Assembly: GCA_905221605.1 (NCBI GenBank) | Contig: CAJNDS010000366.1 | Span: 1-64,000, forward strand | DNA length: 64,000 bases | Direction: 5' to 3' | Source: Symbiodinium natans | Lineage: Eukaryota; Sar; Dinophyceae; Suessiales; Symbiodiniaceae | In this document: piece by piece, positions 9,125 through 17,520 of the stretch | Layout: every line of letters begins with the position of its first letter | Numbering within the stretch: position 1 is the first letter of the stretch | Notes under the pieces: generated by a model | The model's database searches: none | Told to the model about the DNA's origin: nothing | What the model saw: only the letters and a program-made list of their open reading frames with translations | Position numbers and translations under genes: made by a program

Positions 9125-12100
9125 TTTCACATGCTGGGCGATCGCATCCCTTCCCTCCAAGAGGGATGCCAGAGGTTCACACGTCCAGTCCAAGTGTTCA
9201 CGCCTGAATGAATCATCATACTGCTCGAAGGCCAACCTAGAGGCAGCGTCACTGATGTTTGCACACGACGGCACTCTTGAGTACCAGTTGTAAGCCTTGA
9301 GCTCTTGGTCCAGCACAAGGGAGTGGCTCACAATTTCAAAGGTATCATCCACCGCAGAAGAGCCACTAGCGAATGCAGCCTTGGCAGATTCATTATCCAA
9401 GAACCATAACACTTTCCGATGTACCAGCAGGAGGCGCCACAAAGTTTTTGCAGCCAGGACCGGCAGCGCTTCTGCTTGGCCTACCAACTGCGTCTTTCCC
9501 CCTTGCCTCCATCGATCTAGTAGCGGTTCAGGGACAGGTTCACCGAAAAACTTCTTGACTTGCTGCAGGGGATCAATGAGTACTGCACCATGCGTAGTCA
9601 AGAGACTCTTGGATTCGCACGCGCCATCTGTGAAGACCAACACCGGGCACTCTGGTTGAAGGAAACACACTTCACGGGCTTCTGAGCGAGCTAGTAGGTC
9701 CGCAGCACCCCGGATGACATCAATCTCCTTCCGAGTCAGTTTTACGGGACCACCAATCGCCAGCTTGCGTGAGAGCACCCTGGTTGCCAGCACTGCCACT
9801 CTCCCAAACGTGTGTGAAGAGGCATACATCATCCTGCCTCGGAGCTTGGCCAGGAGCCCTGGATGAAGGGTGCCCTCCTGGCAGATCTTTTCCACCAACT
9901 CCAGAATGGCGGCAACTCGACCCTCCTTGTTCGCTACGCGAAGAAGGCCACGACACGCTTCATTCAAATCAAGCTGTACTCCAAGAATGGTAAAGAGCTT
10001 TGCAAAAGGAAGTGCTTTGTGTTCATCATTCGCCACAGACCACCCAAGCAACTGCATCACAGCCAAAGCAAGCTCATGCGACGTCTCCACCAAACAGTCC
10101 AGCTCCAGATGACAAAAGTCATCGTAAAAGTTGGACACCACTAATCGGAAGACTTTGACCAGGATCTGCCTTACACCTTTCGCCACTCTGTTGAAGGCTC
10201 CAACCGCGTGAATGGAGCCAAAAGGCAGTGTCGTGAATCTGTAGTACTCAAATCTTTCTAGCTTCGGGTTCCACACAGCCAGGATGGCTGCCCATCCATG
10301 AGCAGGGTCAATCGCAAGTTGCTTATAAGCACTCTTCAAATCCATCGCCCGGCCCGAAATCCCTTGCAGGGAGGTTGGCGCAAAACGGGCAACTGCATGA
10401 CCAAACGCACGGGCAATATCAACGATGACGTCGATATCTTGAAGAGTGAGCTTATCATTGGTTCCACAAGAAGAGTTAACCATCGAGGCACTGAGGTCGT
10501 CAATACCTCGGACTTTCCTCCCCTGATCAATGCCAAACCTCCGGGATGGCACCCAACCATCAGGAAAGAATCGATCAAGTTCCTCCTCCGAGAAGGACCC
10601 TAGCAACCAACCAGAGCCATCCGAGGCTTGCAGACTTGCTTCATCTGCTACCGATTGCTCCACCTGCACATCACGGCCACCTCGTTGAGCGTTCAGCCTA
10701 CCGCGCACCCAGGGCGCAAGCAGACGCAGCTCTTCTGGCGAAATGGATGCAGGAGTGTACAGAGGTGGGAATTGGCCCGAGGCTGGGACTTCCCCAACGA
10801 GGCTGAATCCGTTAAGCATCTCCTTCACTAAGTGCTTATCTTGTATCCCCGCCTCATGGAGCAAAGCCTGAAAGAGGAGTACTCTCTTCCCCCTTAGCAC
10901 CGCTCGCACCTCTGGATGCAGAGAGGCATGAAGGGCCTTCTCTTCCTTAGCCAACCCGGAAGCCAAGTGGAGAAAGCGCTTAAGTTGGCCAGCTCTAAAC
11001 GCACAAACCTCACTGGGTGAAGAAGATGCAATCCAGTCAACAGTTTCTTTGATGGCAGTGTCACTGCACGCAAAGGTGTCACAAGGATGTTGACACTGAA
11101 GCGCAGCGTCCACAAACCCTTGCACGTTCCAGGGCAAAGCATAATACACGACCCGGCTTGGTTCAACCATAGCTGAATGCTCTCCTGGGCATAACACATC
11201 TGGTTGCTGCAGTTCCTCCCTTTGCTGTTCGGGCGCTTCCCCCCCTCGCAACTGATGAACAGCGGCAGAAAGGGCTCGGCCCCCGGAAAGCAGGACCGAA
11301 CCCGAGGCAACATGAGGAAAGCCAGGCAACCCGTCAGGGGGCACTTTCGCGGGCAACTCAACCGGCGAGGGCACACGAATCCGGTAGACAGCTCGAAATT
11401 CCGGCACTAAGGGCGGGAATTTGCTGGGGCGAAAGGAACCTTCAGTGGCTGCACTGGCGACGCGCAGAGGCAAGTCAGCGATCGCGGAATGCAAAAAGGG
11501 CAGGGCGACCTCAGCAAACGCATCACAGAACCCAGAGGGCAGGAATCGAGTCACTTGAGCAGGCGGTTCATCCCGCGACCAAGGCAAGTGAGTATGGGAG
11601 TTATCACAGCGGCGTGACAAAGACGCGAAGGCCGGCACATTGTGCAGAAAGGTCACAGACAACACGCGTTCCGCGCCCCACATACACAGGTCCACCTCAA
11701 AGCAGCCACAGCAGGCACGGAGGTGCAGCCACTCCGACGACGCCCAACGCCGACTCCGAGAAGGCATTCCAACACAGAAGGGCAGCCGGACCTGCAAGCA
11801 TGCACGGATGGCCCGTAGCACAAAGGTTCCCAGGTCATCGGACTTGCCTCCCGGTGGGGGCACAATGGCAAACAGCAGAGCAGCTTGGCGGCGCGAGAGG
11901 CGATCCAAGAGCAGGTCAGCCTGCAGGGCGACCTTGGGGTCAAGGCGACAGACCGGGACACGCCCTCCACGAGGCCGATGATGAAAAGCAACCGCGTGCA
12001 CGTGCCTAGCTCGCAAGGCAGCTGTGACCAGTGGCGGGTCGGCAAATAACTCAAGCGCCACAGGGCCCAAGGGATTAGACACATCTGCCACAGGAGCAGG

Positions 12101-12826
12101 CACTCCAGTCTCCCGAAGCAAGCGAGCAGGCAACTCGAAGCCAAGGCAGGATAACTGCCTGGCATCCTCCATGCCCAGCACCCCGGAAGGGGCAATGGAG
12201 AAAGCCACAATCATCACCCGATGTCCCGCCCACGGTAAGGTGAAATGCTCAAAGTCACGGGCAGGCAGAAAGCACGGCTGACAGAAGGGATCCAGCAGTC
12301 GGCCCTTGTACTCAACGCCATCAAACACCGCAGAATCCTGGCCCGTACCATCAAGGACGAAAACCTGACCACCCGAGAAGGTGCCAACAGGTACAAGCAA
12401 GTTGGGCTCCGGCCCGTTGTTGGCATCGCGATGTTTGGCAGTCTGAACATTGAAAAAGACCACCACGGAAGTCCAGACATGATCGGAGGCCGTCTGGCGC
12501 ACCACCGCGTTAAGGACACGCGTCACAAACGGAAACAATCGGTTATTGCGACGCAACCCCCATCGAGACCCCTGGATCCAACAGCCCGTGCCGACAGCAC
12601 TGCCTGTGGCAGACTGTCGGCTAGAAGCTTCATGCGGGAGCAACTCGCAAAGGCTAGAGATTGCATCATTGGAAAAATCGTCGATAGACAGCATTTGTTC
12701 GGCAAAAAGCTCGGCTGGATGCCGAGAGAACACGGAAGCAAAAGTGCACTGGTCACTGAGAGCAGCACGGCCAAAACCTTGGGAAGCGACAGAGCTGCTC
12801 CCCGTTGTGTCGACAACTGCCTCCAC
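9116..12826 (-). CDS. Pol polyprotein: oxygenase-like, methyltransferase-like, RT, RNase H (intact copy)
   Basis: 1,236 residues counted from the first listed codon, a GTG; the frame is open a further 16 codons back to the gag stop. Residues about 115-215 resemble a 2OG-Fe(II) oxygenase: HRD (H132, D134), GGQVFV, H194 and R203. Residues about 255-445 match the methyltransferase-like block of dinoflagellate DIRS elements (ELF at 259-261, NVPAF, HTHLPW), but the catalytic PPC is PPPG (323-326) and ENP is GMP. RT follows at about 755-950: IDD (775-777), AMDLKSAYK with D829, TTLPFGS, and FYDD (900-903). RNase H has D1067, E1119, D1144 and D1193. No in-frame AUG occurs before residue 45, so expression as a gag-pol fusion is likely. 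The stop falls just inside terminal repeat B1. Confidence 0.85.
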   Translation of the reverse strand: MEAVVDTTGSSSVASQGFGRAALSDQCTFASVFSRHPAELFAEQMLSIDDFSNDAISSLCELLPHEASSRQSATGSAVGTGCWIQGSRWGLRRNNRLFPFVTRVLNAVVRQTASDHVWTSVVVFFNVQTAKHRDANNGPEPNLLVPVGTFSGGQVFVLDGTGQDSAVFDGVEYKGRLLDPFCQPCFLPARDFEHFTLPWAGHRVMIVAFSIAPSGVLGMEDARQLSCLGFELPARLLRETGVPAPVADVSNPLGPVALELFADPPLVTAALRARHVHAVAFHHRPRGGRVPVCRLDPKVALQADLLLDRLSRRQAALLFAIVPPPGGKSDDLGTFVLRAIRACLQVRLPFCVGMPSRSRRWASSEWLHLRACCGCFEVDLCMWGAERVLSVTFLHNVPAFASLSRRCDNSHTHLPWSRDEPPAQVTRFLPSGFCDAFAEVALPFLHSAIADLPLRVASAATEGSFRPSKFPPLVPEFRAVYRIRVPSPVELPAKVPPDGLPGFPHVASGSVLLSGGRALSAAVHQLRGGEAPEQQREELQQPDVLCPGEHSAMVEPSRVVYYALPWNVQGFVDAALQCQHPCDTFACSDTAIKETVDWIASSSPSEVCAFRAGQLKRFLHLASGLAKEEKALHASLHPEVRAVLRGKRVLLFQALLHEAGIQDKHLVKEMLNGFSLVGEVPASGQFPPLYTPASISPEELRLLAPWVRGRLNAQRGGRDVQVEQSVADEASLQASDGSGWLLGSFSEEELDRFFPDGWVPSRRFGIDQGRKVRGIDDLSASMVNSSCGTNDKLTLQDIDVIVDIARAFGHAVARFAPTSLQGISGRAMDLKSAYKQLAIDPAHGWAAILAVWNPKLERFEYYRFTTLPFGSIHAVGAFNRVAKGVRQILVKVFRLVVSNFYDDFCHLELDCLVETSHELALAVMQLLGWSVANDEHKALPFAKLFTILGVQLDLNEACRGLLRVANKEGRVAAILELVEKICQEGTLHPGLLAKLRGRMMYASSHTFGRVAVLATRVLSRKLAIGGPVKLTRKEIDVIRGAADLLARSEAREVCFLQPECPVLVFTDGACESKSLLTTHGAVLIDPLQQVKKFFGEPVPEPLLDRWRQGGKTQLVGQAEALPVLAAKTLWRLLLVHRKVLWFLDNESAKAAFASGSSAVDDTFEIVSHSLVLDQELKAYNWYSRVPSCANISDAASRLAFEQYDDSFRREHLDWTCEPLASLLEGRDAIAQHVKGL

Positions 12827-12883
12827 TCCATCAGGAGGGGGGGGCAGCCGAGCACCGGAGGCCCCAGGGCCTAGTCACGAGGA
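12827..12883 (-). promoter_or_regulatory. Gag-pol in-frame UGA with CUAG readthrough context
   Basis: On the minus strand gag ends TCC TCG TGA CTA GGC, and the same frame then runs open for 16 codons into pol. UGA followed by CUAG is an established efficient readthrough context in eukaryotic mRNAs. The identical arrangement is kept in the right copy (27,815-27,871). The lack of an AUG near the pol start supports readthrough rather than separate initiation. Confidence 0.6.
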
Positions 12884-14119
12884 GGGCTTATTCGGACAAT
12901 CCAGGAAGGCATGCTTGCCGAAACATCCGGGCACACAACACACATGCTCACCTCGATTGCAATCCAGGCAGTCGACACCCCCATTGCTGCAACGCTTCAA
13001 GTTGAAGGACCAACACAGAGGCTTACCTTTCGGATTCGTGGGGACCCCACCCCGGAGGGCAGCAGGCATATAAGGCTGTTTGGACCCCTTACTCGAACCC
13101 TTGGGCTTGCGCGCAGCCGCAGCCGCAGGCGCGGGGGTGGCGGCCGGCTGGCTCCGGTTGCGCTTCCGCTTGCGACCAGATCCTCCGCCGGGAGTGGACC
13201 CAGCACGCGGATGTCCTTCCCTGGGAAGCACGAGTTGCTCAACGGATCTCATGCGAAGTACGGGGGCCACGAAGCGATCCAGGGGCAGGGGACCATCAGC
13301 CCCTGGAGAGAAACCGTCACGACACTCTTCCGACAAGCGAAGGTGGATCTCACGATCACAAGCTGCGACTTGGGCCATGTTAATCCTTTGGTAGCCCTCC
13401 GGCGGAGTGCTTTGATAAGCATCAAAGAGATGGAGGATCAAGGACTCATGGGCCTCAAAAGACATCAGGCGCGCAATCGCATAACACACACCCCTTCGTC
13501 GCAGGGCGTTATGGACATCCAGCTCCGAGGCAACTGTCGCACGCAAATGATTGGGGGCCATGACCTCACGCACAACACCATTCTTATCAGGCTTCCAAGC
13601 TTTCAGCATCGGATCCTCAGTCGTGCTGTTGACCTCCTGGGTGCGAGTAGTAAGCTTGTGCCACTCAACATACCGCAGACGATTCTCATCAAGCATTTGG
13701 GCAAAGATGTTGATGGCAGCATGGGAAGGTTCCAACACACCCTGCAACTTCAGAGGGGACAACTTAGGGGCCAGGATTGTGAGTCGGGCACCGATCTCAG
13801 CAACAGGCAACTTGCGGGGGGCCACATCCTCAGCAGAGTCCAGCTTCTTTTTCAGGTCCGCAGCCGTGAGAGTCCAACTCTCCCAGTGCAGGCGACGCAA
13901 GGCCGCTTCATGGGCCCCGAACTGAGCTCCTAAGACGGAATCGAGCACAACCTGTAGCGCTGCTTCGGCCCCTTGTTGTCCGGGCATAACCTTAGGAGCA
14001 TGAGCAAAATTGGCAAAGGTTGCCCAGCCCCGATCCGAAAGGACCTGGATGACGTCGGCAGGCAGTTCAATGGCCAAGCACCTCTGCCTAAAGGTAGCAC
14101 TGGAGTCAACGTAAGACAT
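12875..14119 (-). CDS. Gag-like protein with C-terminal zinc-knuckle-like Cys/His cluster (intact copy)
   Basis: 414 residues from the ATG at 14,117-14,119 (MSYVDSS); the frame is open further up to 14,227 but that start is not ATG. The protein is mostly helical and polar, with a Pro/Ala/Lys-rich basic stretch (about 320-345) and a C-terminal Cys/His cluster: C369, C377, C384, C387, H392, C394, C395, C399, H403, C408. Such clusters in DIRS gag proteins are thought to bind nucleic acid and package the RNA. It is followed in frame by pol after a single UGA, and preceded by the recombinase gene after about 306 bp. The right copy has an 8 bp deletion near the start. Confidence 0.7.
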   Translation of the reverse strand: MSYVDSSATFRQRCLAIELPADVIQVLSDRGWATFANFAHAPKVMPGQQGAEAALQVVLDSVLGAQFGAHEAALRRLHWESWTLTAADLKKKLDSAEDVAPRKLPVAEIGARLTILAPKLSPLKLQGVLEPSHAAINIFAQMLDENRLRYVEWHKLTTRTQEVNSTTEDPMLKAWKPDKNGVVREVMAPNHLRATVASELDVHNALRRRGVCYAIARLMSFEAHESLILHLFDAYQSTPPEGYQRINMAQVAACDREIHLRLSEECRDGFSPGADGPLPLDRFVAPVLRMRSVEQLVLPREGHPRAGSTPGGGSGRKRKRNRSQPAATPAPAAAAARKPKGSSKGSKQPYMPAALRGGVPTNPKGKPLCWSFNLKRCSNGGVDCLDCNRGEHVCCVPGCFGKHAFLDCPNKPSS

Positions 14120-14425
14120 GGCCCTAGTCTGACTACACGCGATCCTCGAACAGCAAAACTGGCAGGTCAAGCGTGGGCTGTTGCTGCATGCAGTAAAGTC
14201 ACAATCGTCTGCCTGCAGTAAAGTCAAAATGCATTCCGCATGCGCAACTCATTTTTCTGCAGTAGCACACTACGCAGGACATTTGGCATTCCTGGCAAAG
14301 CTAGGGTTGCGCATTGCACAGCAAGACACCTTGGGCAAAACGTAGGATAACTACAACCCAAGCGGCAGCAACAACCCTAGCGGAAAGGAGGCGGCGGGCA
14401 AAACGGGAAGGCTCCTAGCAAACCC
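14120..14425 (-). other. Spacer between recombinase and gag (left copy)
   Basis: No supported ORF. It contains short repeats such as GACTTTACTGCA twice on the coding strand. It may hold the gag promoter or a trans-splice acceptor; nothing specific is visible. Confidence 0.4.
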
Positions 14426-16186
14426 CTAATCGCCGCGAAAACAGGACGCGCATGGGTTCAGAAGCACTGCAGGTCGGTTGTCCAACTTGCTGTGCGCACT
14501 GGTGGCCAAACGCCCACACAGGAAAACAACTGCGTCATCATCACAGACTGCTTGGGCACAATGAATCGTTCCTCGAGCATCGTGCCGAAAGTAATGAAGA
14601 CTGTCAAGAACAGCAGGTCCATTCAAGACGCACGTCTCACGACTGGCAGCAAGCTGCCCAGCGTCATCTTCCTTCCCGGACCCCGAGCTTTCATCATCCG
14701 AGCTAGAGGAGCTGCTGAGTTCGGATGAAGAACTCCGGAGGAGAGCCGACACTCGCTTGGACCTTTTTGCAGCCGGCTCGGCTTTGGTATCCAGCTGGGC
14801 AAGTGCAGAGTTGAAGTCGGTACAGCCTGTCCACCGCCTGAGACGCGGGAGATCTGGATCAAACAGACCTGCTCGAATAATTTGGAGAACTTGTTCGATG
14901 TTTCGAAGAATATCGGCAGCAGCATCATGACCATATTCAAGCTCAGACCGTCCCGCTTTGCCAACATGATATCCAGCACGCCTTTGAAGCTTCGGCGGTG
15001 CACCCACTTTGGTCAACCAGGACAGAACTGTGGCCTTTGCTGAGTGTGTGCCAAGATCCACCAGTTCATCAGCTGATGCAGTGCCACACAGCAGTTCACG
15101 TAACCAGACACACGCATCAGACGAAGAAAGCTTGAACGCATGGAACGTCCCATCCGGAGTCGGAGATGGCATCATGGGGTCATCTTCACTGGCAATCAAA
15201 CCCATCGCCTGACGATTCTCCATCCACTTCAGGAGCCAATCATCTTCCAACAACCCGGGCCCCGTGGCCGACGCGGGGAGCAGCCGGAAGACCGTGGCAC
15301 GCCTCCTGGATGAAGTTTTGGTTCCATAAAGTCCAAAGTCTATAACCGACTTTCCCTCATACGCATCAACAGTGGGCTCGTTATAGCACATCTGCAGATC
15401 GGAGAAGCGCAGTCTTGCATAAATCAAGGCACACATGTAGCCTGCAAATATGGCTGCCACTGAAGGCTCCCCACAAGCAATACTCTCCAAGCGCTTCACC
15501 TGGGCGACGGTGAAGGGTGGTCTCTTGCGCAGTGCTCGTTTCTTGACAGCCTCCACCGTAGCACCAGTAACTCTGCTCGAAATTTGGACAAGGCATGTCT
15601 CAGCTCCAAGCAAAGTGCAAGCAAATCTGGCTGATTGCACAAAACGCTCTGCTTTCGTAGGCGGGGCTGAGTTCTCCCTTAGGAAACAGACGTAATTGTA
15701 CAATCTGACCTCTTCAAGTGGAAAGATGGTAATGCGGTCAACATAGCTGACTCGAACCCAGCGAAGATACTGCAGTAGCGAGCCTGCTCTGGATCGCAAA
15801 GTTGCCGTCGCCTTGCGAGCAAAGACATCCAACAGGATCTTCTTTGCGGTCTCATCGTCTGGAGCATTTATCACCAGAAGCCCAACAGGGGTCGAGGCAG
15901 CACCAGCCACTATGATTGTGGACCACAAGGCAATGGCTCTTGCACGATCACCACTCTCGCACACTGGTAACCTGCATGACCCGGAGGTACGAGGCACAAA
16001 GGATGGTACTGTTGGACATTCTGCACCAACAACATCGTTCACTTGCACTGAGGGCACTGATGGTGGTCCCTGCGGCACAGCTCCAACAAGTTGCTCCTCA
16101 CGGAGCAGATCAGGCCAACAGGAATCCAGCTGCGTGATGAGACCGACTCTCGACACAGCTGCACGTAGTTCCAAATCAAAATCCAT
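14426..16186 (-). CDS. Tyrosine recombinase of the DIRS-like element (left copy)
   Basis: 586 residues from the ATG at 16,184-16,186. The catalytic region contains the box I Arg in YARLRFSDL (R258), a Lys in the GTKTSSRRR hairpin (K290), box II THSAK with H381 and K384 where H-x-x-R is usual, a second His in GYHV (H407) and the nucleophile in ELEYGHDA (Y418). A tail of serine and acidic residues (about 495-525) and a Cys-containing C-terminus follow. The enzyme should cut and join the circular DNA intermediate at the terminal-repeat core. It is transcribed ahead of gag and pol, an unusual order. Tandem 325 bp repeats lie directly upstream. One substitution (Q326 versus K) separates it from the right copy. 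Confidence 0.8.
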   Translation of the reverse strand: MDFDLELRAAVSRVGLITQLDSCWPDLLREEQLVGAVPQGPPSVPSVQVNDVVGAECPTVPSFVPRTSGSCRLPVCESGDRARAIALWSTIIVAGAASTPVGLLVINAPDDETAKKILLDVFARKATATLRSRAGSLLQYLRWVRVSYVDRITIFPLEEVRLYNYVCFLRENSAPPTKAERFVQSARFACTLLGAETCLVQISSRVTGATVEAVKKRALRKRPPFTVAQVKRLESIACGEPSVAAIFAGYMCALIYARLRFSDLQMCYNEPTVDAYEGKSVIDFGLYGTKTSSRRRATVFRLLPASATGPGLLEDDWLLKWMENRQAMGLIASEDDPMMPSPTPDGTFHAFKLSSSDACVWLRELLCGTASADELVDLGTHSAKATVLSWLTKVGAPPKLQRRAGYHVGKAGRSELEYGHDAAADILRNIEQVLQIIRAGLFDPDLPRLRRWTGCTDFNSALAQLDTKAEPAAKRSKRVSALLRSSSSELSSSSSSDDESSGSGKEDDAGQLAASRETCVLNGPAVLDSLHYFRHDARGTIHCAQAVCDDDAVVFLCGRLATSAHSKLDNRPAVLLNPCASCFRGD

Positions 16187-16880
16187 AGCCCATAGCACGA
16201 AGGAACCACTCAAGGACCACGTAAAGGAGACCCCAAAAGCTTACAAGAGGAATCCAAAATCCACCCCTAATGCAAATGAAGCTCAAGTCACCTACAACAC
16301 CATGCAGTGGTGCTCGAGAGCTGTCACTCCAGGAGGATGCAAAGTGGTGCTCCAAGCTGTCACTGTGAAAATATGGCACCCAAGTATTTTGCCACGCTTT
16401 GTAGAACCGTGGCAGAATGCAACTTCCACCAGAAACAAAGCACTTTTGCCTGCAGGATGTGGCCCCGGAGAGTATTTTGCCACACTTTGCAGAACCGTGG
16501 CATCATGCTTGGTTCGGGCACAGCCGAATCACCTGCACAAACTCAGGCGCACCCCCCAAAAGCTTACAAGAGGAATCCAAAATCCACCCCCAATGCAAAT
16601 GAAGCTTAAGCCACCTACCACACCATGCAGTGGTGCTCGAGAGCTGTCACTCCAGAAGGATGCAAAGTGGTGCTCCAAGCTGTCACTGTGAAAATTTGGC
16701 ACCCAAGTATTTTGCCACGCTGTAGAACCATGGCATAATGCAACTTCCACCAGAGACAAAGCACTTTTGCCTGCAGGATATGGCCCCGGAGAGTATTTTG
16801 CCACACTTTGCAGAACCGTGGCATAATGCTTGGTTCGGGCACAGCCGAATCACTATATTGCACAAACTCAGCGCACCCCC
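16187..16880 (-). repeat. Tandem 323-328 bp repeats upstream of the recombinase (left copy)
   Basis: Units recur with phase marks at 16,361 and 16,684 (GTCACTGTGAAAAT), giving about two units plus a partial one. Each carries the word GCCACGCTTTGTAGAACCGTGGCA or a near copy, itself an interrupted inverted repeat (GCCACG..CGTGGC). The location 5' of the first ORF suggests the element's promoter and leader. The innermost partial unit lies outside the large inverted repeat, which stops at 16,695. Confidence 0.7.
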
Positions 16881-17520
16881 CCACAAAGTCGAGCAAGAAG
16901 CGCGAGAGTCCTGCACTCTCACCAAGAGAGATAGATCTAGGTGCGAAAGGCGGCCCGAGGAGCAGGAGAGCAAGCGCCAAGACACCAAGATTCCAACAAA
17001 AAGAAAGCAAGGAAGAAGTCACCCAGTGACCTGGTGCCATTGTAAGACACAGAGTCTACGATGCAGCACCCAGAGACGCTCCCACTGCTTGAGCAGATAG
17101 CGAGCAGCACCTGAGAAAAACACTCCACTCGCAGTCGCCCAGCGACAGCCTAGGAGGGTTACACTCAGCAGCAGGTTTCTTTTTCCACCTCTGTTCCATG
17201 CGGATGAGGCCATCCGGCGTCTGACTGATCTCTTCTGAGCCCATGTGCAGCATTGTTGTTACGGCTTGCTGCAAGGACCCCCTGCAGCTTCCTCTCCTGG
17301 GGCTGAGCTGGTCGTGCACTGCTTGGGCTTGCAGGAGGGATCGTAAAGGGACCTGGGGTGGGATGTGCAGGCCTGCTGCTGAGTGTAACTCCTAGTCGCC
17401 CAGGTCACCGGGTGACTTCTTCCTCGCTTTCTTCTTGTCGGAATCTTGGTGATCTTGGCGCTTGCTCTCCTGCTCCTTGGGCCGCCTTTCGGCACCGAGG
17501 TCTATCTCTCTTGGTGAGAG
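16881..17520. repeat. Imperfect inverted repeat joining left arm to tandem array
   Basis: Bases 16,917-17,032 are an imperfect reverse complement of 17,401-17,517, about 90 percent by eye, around a loop of about 370 bp. No gene recognised. The right limb ends where the first 1.81 kb unit begins. Confidence 0.65.

Larger units (their letters stand above)
8389..16695 (-). repeat. Left arm of the 8 kb inverted repeat
   Basis: Reverse complement of 24,007-32,186, with few substitutions seen in the translated parts. It is about 125 bp longer than the right arm, mainly because the right arm has lost 8, 90 and 32 bp. It contains the intact copies of the three ORFs. Confidence 0.85.

Noticed and set aside
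11653-12210. 185-residue frame overlapping pol in another frame
   Set aside because: Alternate-frame shadow of the oxygenase/methyltransferase region, without start signal or family match.
12911-13933. 340-residue frame opposite gag (also 26,765-27,787)
   Set aside because: Antisense shadow of gag; it is conserved only because the sense gene is.
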